From contig JAEYXS010000085.1 in the NCBI GenBank assembly GCA_023431185.1, positions 8,867-72,866 on the forward strand: a stretch of 64,000 nucleotides of DNA. Reading direction: 5' to 3'. The notes below the pieces were generated by a model that saw only the letters and a program-made list of their open reading frames with translations, was not told the DNA's origin and did no database searches. Numbering within the stretch: the stretch's first letter is position 1; each line of letters opens with the position of its first letter. Below, one piece after another: positions 44,534 through 53,259 of this stretch. The position numbers were made by a program, and so were the translations under genes. The DNA is from Verrucomicrobiota bacterium. GTDB taxonomy: Bacteria > Verrucomicrobiota > Verrucomicrobiia > Limisphaerales > JAEYXS01.

Positions 44534-45334
44534 ATGAAAGGCTTTTACAAACATCCGTTGCGCGGACTCTGGCGGGGGGCGACGTTTCTTTTCTCCCTGT
44601 TGCTTATCGCCTGGGATTTTCGCCGCACCGCTGCGGCCAAGGGCAAAGACCTCACCGTGATGGACCGCGCCCTCTGGTTGCATCGCAGTTGCCGCCGCTA
44701 TGTGGAACTGCTGCGCATCGATCTCGAAATCATCGGCCAGCCGCCTAAGGACGGCCTCATGGTCAGCAACCACATGGGCTATGTGGACATCATCGTCCTC
44801 TGTGCCGTGACCCCGTGCGTCTTCATCTCCAAGAGCGATGTGAAACGCTGGCCCATCTTCGGCTACTTCGCCGGACTCGGTGGCACCCTCTTCGTGAACC
44901 GCGAGAAACGCTCCGATGTCGGTCGCCTCGCCGACGAGATGCGCGCGATCCTGAGTTCCGGCGCGCACCTCGCCTTGTTCCCGGAAGGCACCAGTTCCGG
45001 CGGTGAAACGGTCTTGCCGTTCAAATCCGCCTTGCTCGAGCCCATCACGCAACTTGATCTCCCCGTCACGCCCGCGTGTGTGGAATACTCCTTGCCGCCC
45101 GGTCATGGCCTCGTGTCAGAAGAAGTTGCCTACTGGGCCGACATGACCCTCGTGCCGCATCTGCTCAACATCTTCTCGAAGGAACGCATCGGCGCGAAAG
45201 TCATCTTCGGCGAACCGCGCGTGCATAAAGCCGATCGCAAACAGCTCGCCAAAGAACTCCACGCCGAAGTGCTCGCCCTGCAACAAAGCGTGCGCGGCCT
45301 ATCACCCACCAAGGAGCCCGCATGCGTATCGTGA
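44534..45334 (+). CDS. lysophospholipid/lyso-ornithine-lipid acyltransferase (PlsC family)
   Basis: This 266-residue protein of the glycerolphosphate acyltransferase family has a short N-terminal membrane segment (about 15-28), the catalytic HX4D motif (H80-M-G-Y-V-D85) in SNHMGYVDI, and the substrate-binding FPEGTSSGG with VNREKR before it. Together with the OlsB-like gene upstream it would complete an ornithine lipid (OlsA role), though a phosphatidic-acid-forming PlsC role cannot be excluded. The coaB gene overlaps its 3' end by 13 bases. Confidence 0.9.
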   Translation: MKGFYKHPLRGLWRGATFLFSLLLIAWDFRRTAAAKGKDLTVMDRALWLHRSCRRYVELLRIDLEIIGQPPKDGLMVSNHMGYVDIIVLCAVTPCVFISKSDVKRWPIFGYFAGLGGTLFVNREKRSDVGRLADEMRAILSSGAHLALFPEGTSSGGETVLPFKSALLEPITQLDLPVTPACVEYSLPPGHGLVSEEVAYWADMTLVPHLLNIFSKERIGAKVIFGEPRVHKADRKQLAKELHAEVLALQQSVRGLSPTKEPACVS

Positions 45335-45963
45335 TCACCTGTGGTCCCAGCTACGAGCCCGTCGATGAAGTCCGCCGCCTCACGAATTTCTCCACCGGCG
45401 AACTCGGTGTGTTGCTGGCCAACCGCCTCACTGCCGATGGCCACCAAGTCTTCTGCCTGAAAGGCGAAGCCGCCACCTACACCGGCGCATGCACGGCCAA
45501 GCATCTGGTTCCCTTCAGCACGAACGACGATCTCGTGCAAAAACTCCAGACCATCGCTGCACAAGGCAGTATCGATGCCGTTCTCCACTGCGCGGCCCTC
45601 TGCGATTTCAAAGTGAAGCGTGTGCAGACCGCCGCCGGGGAAGCGCTCACCGAACGCAAAGTTTCCAGCCGGGCAGGGGACCTCACGATCGTCTTAGAAC
45701 CTGCGAGCAAAGTTATCGGCCACCTGCGTCCGCTTTTCCCGCAAGCCCAGCTCATCGGCTGGAAATACGAACTCGACGGCACGCGTGAAGATGCCCTGGC
45801 CAAAGGGCAGCAACAGATCCGCGAAAATAAAACTGACCTGTGCGTAGTGAATGGTCGAGCATTCGGGCAAGGCTTCGAAGTCATCGACGAAAAATCAGAT
45901 TTAGCCAGGCTCAGCAGCAAAGCCGCCCTGACGGACTGGCTCTCCGCTCGCTTGCCCCACTAA
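45322..45963 (+). CDS. coaB: stand-alone phosphopantothenate-cysteine ligase (CoaB domain)
   Basis: This 213-residue protein corresponds to the DFP/CoaB half of the usual CoaBC fusion: it starts with VITCGPSYEPVDEVRRLTN and FSTGELG, then has LHCAALCDF and the late NGRAFGQGFEV. CoaB joins cysteine to phosphopantothenate in CoA synthesis. There is no CoaC decarboxylase domain next to it, so it is of the separate type or a paralogue. A strong ribosome site AAGGAG (45311-45316) inside the upstream gene supports the ATG at 45322, and the 13-base overlap suggests coupled translation. A terminator stands after the stop, oriented for the opposite strand. Confidence 0.85.
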   Translation: MRIVITCGPSYEPVDEVRRLTNFSTGELGVLLANRLTADGHQVFCLKGEAATYTGACTAKHLVPFSTNDDLVQKLQTIAAQGSIDAVLHCAALCDFKVKRVQTAAGEALTERKVSSRAGDLTIVLEPASKVIGHLRPLFPQAQLIGWKYELDGTREDALAKGQQQIRENKTDLCVVNGRAFGQGFEVIDEKSDLARLSSKAALTDWLSARLPH

Positions 45964-45965
45964 AC

Positions 45966-45999
45966 TAAAAACGCGCAAGGAATCGCTCCCTTGCGCGTT
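45966..45999 (-). terminator. terminator of prepilin gene A
   Basis: AACGCGCAAGG (45970-45980) pairs perfectly with CCTTGCGCGTT (45989-45999). On the - strand the stem is followed by TTTTTAGTTTA, so it ends the transcript of the prepilin gene at 46020. It is closely similar to the hairpin at 47971-47994. Confidence 0.82.
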
Positions 46000-46019
46000 A
46001 GAATCGTTTCCCGGCTGGC

Positions 46020-47003
46020 TTATTTGTCACCCGCCCGGATGCTCCACATGCCCAACTGCTTGGTCTGATCGGAGGTCGTCTTGGCCGGCGGCAAGAGTTC
46101 GGTATGGCCATCTACGAAACCATATTGCCACATGCCGTCATGGTGCTGCTGGACATAGACGCCCGAACTCGACGCGATCTGCGTGCCGACTTGCGCCTGA
46201 TAGCGGCCACCGCCCGAGCTCCAGCTCGATTGATCCACCCAGGCCGTCACCGCGCCGACCTTTTGCTCGGTGGTCGTGCTGCCATTGCTGTAGTTCACCC
46301 GTTCCGTCAGCAGAATGGTGTCTTCAGGCGCTTGGACCATGGTGGTGTAGACGGCCGGCAGATTGCTGAGCTTCGTTGCTGTCCACGCTGCGTTGGTGCT
46401 GGTGTGATTGGGCTTCCACCAACTGCCGATGTTCATGTTCCGGTCGAAATACATGACGATGCCCACCCCGGTCTGGGCGGCCGGATTCGGCGCTCCATAG
46501 AGGGTGCCGCCATCTTGCAAGTTCGGCCCGTTGTTGAACTTGTAGCGCGGCATCGCATAGGTACGCAGGGCCCGCCCGACGTTGTTATTGTTCTCGGGTG
46601 CGATCACGAGGCTGGGGATGTACTTGTCGGCGGGGCAGCGCAAGATCTTGGGTGCCCACTTCACATCCGTCGCCCAGTTCATGTTGCCATCCGTCTTGGG
46701 TTGGGCACTGCCGATATAGGAGAAGAGCAGTTTGTCCCACGAGCCAGCTCCAGCCCCGGAGGCCATTTGCATGCCGGCGTAGGGCAGTTTATCGGAGTTG
46801 TCCCCGACGTATATGCCATTCCCCAGCCCGAGCTGTTTCATGTTGTTGGTGCAGTTGCTGGCCAGCGCCCGGGCCTTTGCTTTGGCCAAAGCCGGGAGCA
46901 GCATGCCCGCAAGGATGGCGATGATGGCGATCACCACCAGCAGTTCGATCAGGGTGAAGGCCCGCCAGAAGCGGAGTTTCTGGCTCCAGATTTCGTTCTT
47001 CAT
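46020..47003 (-). CDS. H-X9-DG prepilin-like protein, copy A
   Basis: This 327-residue protein has a type IV prepilin/pseudopilin leader: cleavage after A15, mature start F16-T-L-I-E20 with Glu at position 5, then a hydrophobic helix. The globular part resembles the H-X9-DG family of PVC bacteria (HHDGMWQYGFVDGHTELL near the end). It would be processed by a prepilin peptidase and exported or built into a pseudopilus, but no type II secretion gene is nearby. It follows lipoprotein A with a 31-base gap, and the pair is repeated at 48028-49529. The two prepilins are clearly paralogous over their whole length. Confidence 0.88.
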   Translation of the reverse strand: MKNEIWSQKLRFWRAFTLIELLVVIAIIAILAGMLLPALAKAKARALASNCTNNMKQLGLGNGIYVGDNSDKLPYAGMQMASGAGAGSWDKLLFSYIGSAQPKTDGNMNWATDVKWAPKILRCPADKYIPSLVIAPENNNNVGRALRTYAMPRYKFNNGPNLQDGGTLYGAPNPAAQTGVGIVMYFDRNMNIGSWWKPNHTSTNAAWTATKLSNLPAVYTTMVQAPEDTILLTERVNYSNGSTTTEQKVGAVTAWVDQSSWSSGGGRYQAQVGTQIASSSGVYVQQHHDGMWQYGFVDGHTELLPPAKTTSDQTKQLGMWSIRAGDK

Positions 47004-47034
47004 AATTATCTTGGGTTGTTGTTGCTAAGGTTGG

Positions 47035-47538
47035 CTATTGAAGCACCACTTTGCCGGTGGTGGGGTCGATGGCGTACTTCTGGCCACCCGGTGCCTGGGG
47101 CAGGGCTTTTAGCACCCCCGCCGTCACCAGTTCGTTGATGTCTTTGACCGGGGCTTGCGCCTTCTGCTGCGCTTCTTCATAAGCAAGCTGTTCGGCTTCC
47201 GTCTTGAAGGCTTTCTGTTGGATTTCTTGGGGATTCACCCGAAATTCGTTCATCTGCGCTACCAGGTGGTTCAGGTATTCGAGGTCATTCATCGCCTCCC
47301 CCTGTGCGTTCTTTGGCCGCTCGGCCTGCGCGATATCGATCGCTGCGGATGCTGTGGGAGCCGCTAAACCGCCAGGAGGAGGCGGAGCTGTCTCGGTGTT
47401 TTGGCTGATGGAAACCGCCTCCGCTTGCGGGGCTGGCGTCGGGCCACTCGTGCCGGGAGCCTCGTCCTCTTTTGGCGTACACCCGGCCAGTAGTGCCATC
47501 ATTAAGGCAAATGGGAGTTTTTTGTAGTGCTTGTTCAT
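47035..47538 (-). CDS. lipoprotein paired with prepilin, copy A
   Basis: This 167-residue protein has a lipoprotein signal with lipobox LLAGC (C20). A Pro/Ala-rich region (about 25-70) is followed by a helical segment with MNDLEYLNHLVAQMNEFR and EAEQLAYEEAQQKAQ, then a conserved C-terminal module INELVTAGVLKALPQAP...YAIDPTTGKVVLQ. The paralogue at 49026-49529 has exactly the same length, the same Cys position and the same last residues. I recognise no family beyond this PVC-type C-terminal module. The conserved spacing to the prepilin suggests the two proteins act together at the cell envelope; that is inference. Confidence 0.8.
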   Translation of the reverse strand: MNKHYKKLPFALMMALLAGCTPKEDEAPGTSGPTPAPQAEAVSISQNTETAPPPPGGLAAPTASAAIDIAQAERPKNAQGEAMNDLEYLNHLVAQMNEFRVNPQEIQQKAFKTEAEQLAYEEAQQKAQAPVKDINELVTAGVLKALPQAPGGQKYAIDPTTGKVVLQ

Positions 47539-48027
47539 CGTGATGCTTCATTGAAAGTAGCACTATGATTTTAAATAAGTAATAGGCAATTTGGGTTATG
47601 GATATCTAATAAGATAATACAATCTGATATAAATGCTAACGTGTATAAATTTGTATGATTTAAAATGCTTTTATGTGAAAATCCCTCTGTTTGCTTGAAA
47701 CTATGTAAGTATCTGATTTTAAATCGGTTGTGAATTTATTCACTCCCGTGATTGGCTTGACCAAGTTTCTCCCAATGATTCGTGCGTGAACAGGGTAGTG
47801 ACGATCATAAAGTGAAATGGACGCCCGGTGGAGCCTGCCTTGCCTGGCTCCCTCGCAAGTGGTTGAAGGGTACGTAATGCGCATCCCTTCAGTTAATCCA
47901 CGAGGCAGTTCACCTCCTCCATGGTGTTTGAAGTTTGCACCTGGCTCAACTCCCTTTGAGGCCAAGAAAAGCGCAAGGAATAGCTTCCTTGCGCCGTGAG
48001 TTGCCGGGCTTTTCTGGACGGATTGCT
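47539..48027. other. intergenic spacer between the two modules
   Basis: A 489-base stretch with no gene. The part next to lipoprotein A (47560-47720) is very AT-rich and includes TAATAGGCAA (47579-47588), similar to TAGGCAT at 49573; it is the likely promoter of module A. The terminator of module B lies at 47971-47994. Confidence 0.55.
47967..47994 (-). terminator. terminator of prepilin gene B
   Basis: GCGCAAGGAA (47971-47980), loop TAGC, TTCCTTGCGC (47985-47994). On the - strand it is followed by TTTTC. The stem shares the word GCGCAAGGAA with the terminator of copy A. Confidence 0.82.
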
Positions 48028-49002
48028 TTACTTGTCGTAGGCCCGCATGCTCCACATGCCGAATTGTTTTTGCAGGTTCGAAGTGGTCTTGTTCGGCAGC
48101 AGCAGTTCTGCATGGCCATCCACAAACCCGTATTGCCAAGAACCATCGTGGTGCCATTGGGTATAGACACCGGAACTGGGAGCGATATCTGTCCCGACAC
48201 TGGCCTGATAGCGGCCGCCGGCTGAACTCCAGCTCACTTGATCCACCCACGCGATGAAGCTGCCCACCTTCTGCTCCGTCTTATGCACCCGTTCCGTCAT
48301 CACGATCGTGTCGTCAGGTGTTTGGATCACGGAACTGTAAACGGCGGGGATATTGCTCAGCTTGGTCTTCGTCCAGTTCACATTGGTGGTGGTGCTGTTG
48401 GGTGTCCACCAACTGCCGATTTTCATATCCGCCGTGAAGTCCATCACGATGCCCACTCCGGTCTGCGCTGACGGGTTGGGCTGACCGTTGATGATGGCTC
48501 CTTGTCCCAGGTTGGGACCGGCATTGAATTTGTAGCGGGGCATGGCGTATGTCCGCCGCGCCCGGGCATTTCCACCATTGGATGCGGCATCGACGGTGCC
48601 CGCGTCCGCAATGAACCGGTCGCCCGGACAACGGAGCAATTTCGGCGCCCATCGCTCAAGCGTGGTCCAGTTCATGTTGCCATCGGTACGGGATTGAGCG
48701 CCGCCGATATAGCTGAAGAGGAGCTTGTCCCAGGCCGCCTGTCCTTGCCCGCTGGCCATCCTCACGCCCGCATAGGGAAGCTTGTCCACGTTGTCGGTGA
48801 GATACATGCCGATTCCCAGCCCGAGTTGCTTCATGCTGTTGGTGCATTTCCCGGAGACCGCCCGGGATTTGGCCTTGGCCAGCGCGGGCAAAAGCATGCC
48901 CGCGAGGATGGCGATTATGGCGATGACGACCAGCAGCTCGATCAGGGTGAAGGCCCGCCATAGCTGTCGGGCCGGGTGTTTGGTTTGATTTTTGGTTGGC
49001 AT
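48028..49002 (-). CDS. H-X9-DG prepilin-like protein, copy B
   Basis: This 324-residue paralogue of the copy A prepilin has cleavage after A17 and mature start F18-T-L-I-E. It shares the leader, the CTNSMKQLGLG region, DKLPYAGVRMASGQG, RRTYAMPRYKFN, QTGVGIVMDF, the AWVDQVSWSSAGGRYQ block and the terminal HHDGSWQYGFVDGHAELL. Differences are concentrated in the middle (about 125-160). The start is 23 bases after the lipoprotein B stop. The two copies are probably an old tandem duplication, since the nucleotide sequences have diverged while the protein blocks are kept. Confidence 0.88.
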   Translation of the reverse strand: MPTKNQTKHPARQLWRAFTLIELLVVIAIIAILAGMLLPALAKAKSRAVSGKCTNSMKQLGLGIGMYLTDNVDKLPYAGVRMASGQGQAAWDKLLFSYIGGAQSRTDGNMNWTTLERWAPKLLRCPGDRFIADAGTVDAASNGGNARARRTYAMPRYKFNAGPNLGQGAIINGQPNPSAQTGVGIVMDFTADMKIGSWWTPNSTTTNVNWTKTKLSNIPAVYSSVIQTPDDTIVMTERVHKTEQKVGSFIAWVDQVSWSSAGGRYQASVGTDIAPSSGVYTQWHHDGSWQYGFVDGHAELLLPNKTTSNLQKQFGMWSMRAYDK

Positions 49003-49025
49003 AGAGTTTTTGGTTGAGGGTTGCT

Positions 49026-49529
49026 TTATTGGAGGACGACTTTGCCGGTGGCGGCATCAATGGCGTAACGCTGGCCGGCCGGGGCTTGGGGCAATGCCTT
49101 CAGAATGCCAGCCGTGACCAGTTCGTTCAGGTCCTTCACCGGCCCTTTGCGCAACTGCTCCTGGGCTGCTTCATACGCCACTTGCTCGGCCTCTGTCTTG
49201 AAAGTCTTTTGCGAGATGTCCACGTCAGAGACCCGGGACTCGTTCAGCTCCTGCACCAGGTGATTCAGCAGTTCCAGATCGGACATGGGATTGCCCTGCG
49301 CGTTGGTAGGCCGTTCGATTTCCGTGATCGCCGGAATCCCCTGGGCTGTCTGGGCAACGGGAAGCGTTGTGCTGGGGGGTGGGGCCACGGCGGCAGATCC
49401 CGCTGCGATGGTGACGGGCTGGACTGCACTGGCTTGGATTTGTTCGGAAGCCGGCTCTGCCTTGGGAGAGCATGCATTAATTGAAAGCAGAATAAGGAAT
49501 AGAATTGAATTAAGTATCTTTAGGTTCAT
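49026..49529 (-). CDS. lipoprotein paired with prepilin, copy B
   Basis: This 167-residue paralogue of the lipoprotein at 47035-47538 has lipobox SINAC (C20). It keeps MSDLELLNHLVQELNESR, FKTEAEQVAYEAAQ and the C-terminal VKDLNELVTAGILKALPQAP...YAIDAATGKVVLQ. The Pro/Ala region differs more. An upstream in-frame ATG at 49595 would add 22 residues before the signal peptide and is unlikely. The promoter should lie in the AT-rich stretch above 49530, which contains a 9-base palindrome pair. Confidence 0.8.
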   Translation of the reverse strand: MNLKILNSILFLILLSINACSPKAEPASEQIQASAVQPVTIAAGSAAVAPPPSTTLPVAQTAQGIPAITEIERPTNAQGNPMSDLELLNHLVQELNESRVSDVDISQKTFKTEAEQVAYEAAQEQLRKGPVKDLNELVTAGILKALPQAPAGQRYAIDAATGKVVLQ

Positions 49530-49852
49530 ATTTGCGTATCCAAAAAATACACTATTACTAAAGATAAGAAATAGGCATTTATGCCTATTATGCATAATAA
49601 GAATAAAATAAACTTATTAAATTAAAACCAAGAATTCCAAACGATTAATGCAATGCTGGTCAGTTGTGTATCCTTTTGTTTGTAAGCAACTTGCGAAGCT
49701 TCAGTGGCAGGTTTTAAGCCGTTGCTGCACCGCCTTTGGCTCAAGAAGTCTGGCAGATGAGTCTGAGCCCGTCAGAAATTCAAGCACCCCCACCGGAACT
49801 CTCCAGTGGGTTAAGCCGGGGGATTTGCTCTGTCTATGAATGATTAGAATTG
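49530..49852. promoter_or_regulatory. AT-rich spacer with palindrome upstream of module B
   Basis: AATAGGCAT-TT-ATGCCTATT (49570-49589) is a perfect inverted repeat about 40 bases before the lipoprotein B start, within an AT-rich stretch (49530-49630). It may be an operator. The remaining part up to 49852 has no recognisable feature. Confidence 0.5.
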
Positions 49853-51805
49853 TTAATCAGTCAGCTTCTCGAGCGCCGTGGCAGCCGCTTCCCAATCCTT
49901 CTGGGCCTGTTCCACATCCGCCGTGATGTCAGACAGTTCGCGGTTGATGGTCATGGCCGCTCCGGTCTTCTCGTATGTCTCCGGCTTCTCCAGCTCGGCA
50001 GCGAGTTCCTTCTGGCGGGCCTCCAGACGCGTGATCTTCTGCTCCAGTTCGTTCACCAGCTTTTGCTGTTTCTTGCGCGCATCAGCGCGGGCCTGACGGT
50101 CGGCGGCTTCGATTCGCTTCTGATCCTTGCGCGGATCTTCCTGCTTCTCCGCCGCTTTCGCCTTTGCCGCAGCGGCCTTGGCGGCGGCTCCACTGGCTCC
50201 ACCCGCGGTCAGGCCGGAGCGGGCGGAATCCGCTTTCGACTTCTCCAGATAATAATCGTAATTGCCCGAGTAATGCGTCAGCACACCGGCGTTCACGTGC
50301 ACGACGTGATTCGAGAGCGCCTTGATGAAATACACGTCATGGCTGATGAAGATGAGCGTGCCCTCGAACTGCTGGAGCGCGTAGATCAGCGCATCGATGC
50401 TCGCCATGTCCAAGTGCGTGGTCGGCTCGTCCATCAGCAACAGGTTTGGCGGGTCGAGCAGTAGCTTCACAAGTGCCAGGCGGCTCTTCTCACCACCGCT
50501 CAAGACCTTCACCGGCTTGAACACATCGTCGCCGCGGAAAAGGAAGCTGCCCAAAAGCGTGCGGATGAATTGCTCCGTCACCTTCTGCGGCGTATCCAAA
50601 GCTTCTTCCAATACCGTGCGATCCGGCTGCAACATCTCGATGCGATACTGCGAGTAGTAGCCGGACTTCACATTGTGACCCAGCTCACGCTCGCCCTGTT
50701 GCAAGGGCATCGCGGCACCTAGAATCTTCAGCAACGTCGATTTGCCTGCACCGTTCGGGCCGACGAGCACCACGCGCTGACCACGTGTTGCCTCGAAATC
50801 AACGCCGCGATAAATCACATTCTGTCCATACGCATGATGCACGTCTTTCAGTGTGATCACGCGATGCCCGCTGCGTTGCGGCTGCGGGAATGTGAAACCG
50901 ATCTCCGCCGTCGGGTCATCCGGCAGCTCAATCTTTTCCATGCGGTCGATCTGCTTCAGCTTCGACTGTGCCTGCGCGGCTTTGCTCGCCTTCGCCCTGA
51001 ACCGGTCGGCGAAGAGCTGCAAGCGCTCGATCTCTTTCTGCTGGTTCTTGTAGGCGGCGATCAACTGCGCTTCGTTCGCTTCACGCTGGACGACGAATTG
51101 ATCGTAGTTGCCGCGATACTTGTATGCTTTGCCGCCGCGCAGTTCGATGATGTGCCCGATGAGCTGGTTCAGGAACTCGCGATCATGCGAGATCATGAGG
51201 ATCGCGCCATCGTAACCTTTCAGATATTCTTGGAACCAGATGAGCGATTCCAGGTCAAGGTGGTTCGTCGGCTCGTCCAGAATCAACAAGTCGGGTTGTT
51301 GGACCAGCAAGCGGGCGAGATGCGCACGCATCACCCAGCCACCGCTCAATTCCTTGGCCGGTCGCTCGAAGTCTTTTTCGCGAAAGCTCAGGCCCGCGAG
51401 GATCTTTTTAGCCTTGGGTTCCAGCTGATAACCGCCCAGTTCTTCGTACTGCGCGTGCAGATCATCCTCATGCTCGTGCTCGCCAAGGTGATCAGCCTCC
51501 CATGCCTTCAACGCCTTTTGCAACCGCACAATCTCCGGTGAGATGGCTGTGGCGATCTCCAGCACCGTTTCATCCGCCACCGGGGCGCTCTCTTGCGGGA
51601 GATAACCTACCTTCGTGTTGCGCTGGAACTCGATGGTGCCCTCATCCGGGATTTCCTCGCCCAGGATGAGCTTCAAGAATGTGGACTTACCGGCACCGTT
51701 AGGACCTACGAGGCCCATACGGTTTTCACGGTTCACCTGCAACGTCACGTCTTCGAACAACGTCCGTCCGCCAAAACTCTTCGATACACCAGAAATCGTC
51801 AGCAT
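49853..51805 (-). CDS. ABC-F family ATPase
   Basis: This 650-residue protein has two ATPase domains on one chain and no membrane segments. Domain 1 has Walker A GPNGAGKST (about 34-42), LSGGWVMRAHLA and LLILDEPTNHLDLES; domain 2 has Walker A GPNGAGKST, LSGGEKSRLAL and LLLMDEPTTHLD. A linker with many charged residues (about 235-300) and a C-terminal coiled coil (about 560-650, Ala/Lys/Glu-rich) resemble the Uup/EttA type. ABC-F proteins act on the ribosome or in DNA repair, not in transport. The exact subfamily is not certain from sequence reading alone. Confidence 0.93.
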   Translation of the reverse strand: MLTISGVSKSFGGRTLFEDVTLQVNRENRMGLVGPNGAGKSTFLKLILGEEIPDEGTIEFQRNTKVGYLPQESAPVADETVLEIATAISPEIVRLQKALKAWEADHLGEHEHEDDLHAQYEELGGYQLEPKAKKILAGLSFREKDFERPAKELSGGWVMRAHLARLLVQQPDLLILDEPTNHLDLESLIWFQEYLKGYDGAILMISHDREFLNQLIGHIIELRGGKAYKYRGNYDQFVVQREANEAQLIAAYKNQQKEIERLQLFADRFRAKASKAAQAQSKLKQIDRMEKIELPDDPTAEIGFTFPQPQRSGHRVITLKDVHHAYGQNVIYRGVDFEATRGQRVVLVGPNGAGKSTLLKILGAAMPLQQGERELGHNVKSGYYSQYRIEMLQPDRTVLEEALDTPQKVTEQFIRTLLGSFLFRGDDVFKPVKVLSGGEKSRLALVKLLLDPPNLLLMDEPTTHLDMASIDALIYALQQFEGTLIFISHDVYFIKALSNHVVHVNAGVLTHYSGNYDYYLEKSKADSARSGLTAGGASGAAAKAAAAKAKAAEKQEDPRKDQKRIEAADRQARADARKKQQKLVNELEQKITRLEARQKELAAELEKPETYEKTGAAMTINRELSDITADVEQAQKDWEAAATALEKLTD

Positions 51806-51883
51806 GACACAAAGCCGAGGATGCTGCTTCGCGAAGGGCGGCAGGGCAAGGGGAAAGGAAGAAAATTTGCAGGCTGCTGAGGC

Positions 51884-52531
51884 TTACTTTTTGGCCGGGC
51901 CACCCAAGTCCTCGTCTATCGCCTTCTCCATCTTGCGGCCAAAGCCTTCGATCTTCTTCGCCTCATACTGCACGGGCGGTTGCGCGGCGATGAGCCAGTG
52001 GCCGAGATAAGTCTTAAGCACGGGGCCACTGTTGGAAACCTTGAACACCCCGCGCTGGATGCTGGCCGGGGAAAATTTTTGGGCCAGGGTAGTTTGCGTT
52101 CCGGCGACAGGTTCGGCCAGTTCCGCCTCCGTCACATAGGCTGAGCACAACAAGGCCAGACCGGTGAAGATGACACAGACGGCCTGCACTGCTCCCGCCA
52201 ATGCGCCCAGCGGAAACTCCGCCTTGCCGAACATTGCCGCCCCTACGAGTTTCTCGCCTAGGGCATTTTTTACGGCGGTGAACACACCGATCACGATTCC
52301 AGCCAGCACCAGATAGACGACCACGTATGCCAAGTTCGGCTGGATCTGCAGGGAAGTCGCCATATAAGAGCCCAAGTCCTTGTAGAAGGTCCCGCACAGG
52401 ATGACGACCGCGAGCCATTTCAGCATCGGCAGCAGCACCGTGGAAAGGCCGCCCTTCCGCCCGTAGATCAGCCCGCCGATCAACGCGAACACCATGACCG
52501 AGTCGAACCAATACTTGTTATACGTTCCCAT
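51884..52531 (-). CDS. CvpA-family membrane protein
   Basis: This 215-residue protein has four likely membrane segments (about 9-27, 34-50, 65-85 and 105-128), which matches CvpA proteins needed for colicin V export and envelope tolerance in other bacteria. The GLIYGRKGGLSTVLLPMLKWL and VVYLVLAGIVIGV segments match the family pattern, and the soluble C-terminus (about 140-215) is PVC-specific. It lies between the LEA-like lipoprotein and the ABC-F gene on the same strand. Confidence 0.78.
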   Translation of the reverse strand: MGTYNKYWFDSVMVFALIGGLIYGRKGGLSTVLLPMLKWLAVVILCGTFYKDLGSYMATSLQIQPNLAYVVVYLVLAGIVIGVFTAVKNALGEKLVGAAMFGKAEFPLGALAGAVQAVCVIFTGLALLCSAYVTEAELAEPVAGTQTTLAQKFSPASIQRGVFKVSNSGPVLKTYLGHWLIAAQPPVQYEAKKIEGFGRKMEKAIDEDLGGPAKK

Positions 52532-52649
52532 ACGTGTTCCCTGTGTGTCTCTGGCGCGGGTGATTTAGCGGATTCTGAAATCCCCCGCAAGCGGAGACCC
52601 TGCACGTATTTTGCGCTCTGGAACTCGATGAAAAATCCTGCGCGCGGCC

Positions 52650-53174
52650 TTACGGCTGCCTTATCGAAGGCGTCTGCTTCTCCGGCACGAATTCCCGCAC
52701 ATCCAGCGTCCCCTCATGCACCACGCGGATGCGGTATTCCCGTCCACCTGCCTCGCAATACAACAGGCTGTCCGCCTTGCTGTTCACCTTTTGATTCTCG
52801 ATCACCGGCTTGATTTTCCGCGCCATCGTGAGGTTGCTCAGGTGAACCGTGATCTCCTGCGTCACTGAACTCAGCCGCGGCACTTCGACCGTCTCGCTGC
52901 TCATCCCTTTGCCGATCATCGCGCCCTCGATGTAGAACTTATGCACCCCACCCGTGATGCGCAGCGCCTCCGGACTTTCATTCTCGATGCGGATCGTGAA
53001 CACCGCATCCGTCTCCAGCACGCGTGATTGCGTGAAGCGCAAGTTCACCAGCTTCACATCCAGCAACTCCTGGTCCGGAGCCGTGGCGCAACCGGAGATG
53101 AACAGTCCAGTCACCAGTGCGAGAATTGCCGTCAAACGGGGCAGGGTGGAAATGAGACGATTTAAAACTGTCAT
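52650..53174 (-). CDS. LEA-type-2/WHy-like lipoprotein
   Basis: This 174-residue protein has a signal peptide with lipobox FISGC (C29). The remainder resembles LEA type 2/WHy domains: LLDVKLVNLRFTQ, TDAVFTIRIENESPEALRITGG and the FYIEGAMIGKG block. Such domains stabilise proteins or membranes under stress. The ATG at 53174 gives the lipoprotein start; upstream frame to 53312 is not conserved. It shares strand and spacing with the DUF2959 lipoprotein upstream (85 bases). Confidence 0.8.
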   Translation of the reverse strand: MTVLNRLISTLPRLTAILALVTGLFISGCATAPDQELLDVKLVNLRFTQSRVLETDAVFTIRIENESPEALRITGGVHKFYIEGAMIGKGMSSETVEVPRLSSVTQEITVHLSNLTMARKIKPVIENQKVNSKADSLLYCEAGGREYRIRVVHEGTLDVREFVPEKQTPSIRQP

Positions 53175-53259
53175 AGTTTTGATGTGAATTAAATTGCTCG
53201 CACTTTCATCACCCTCGCCCCTAGTGGGAAGCCGAACTTCGACAGGCATAGGGAAACGA

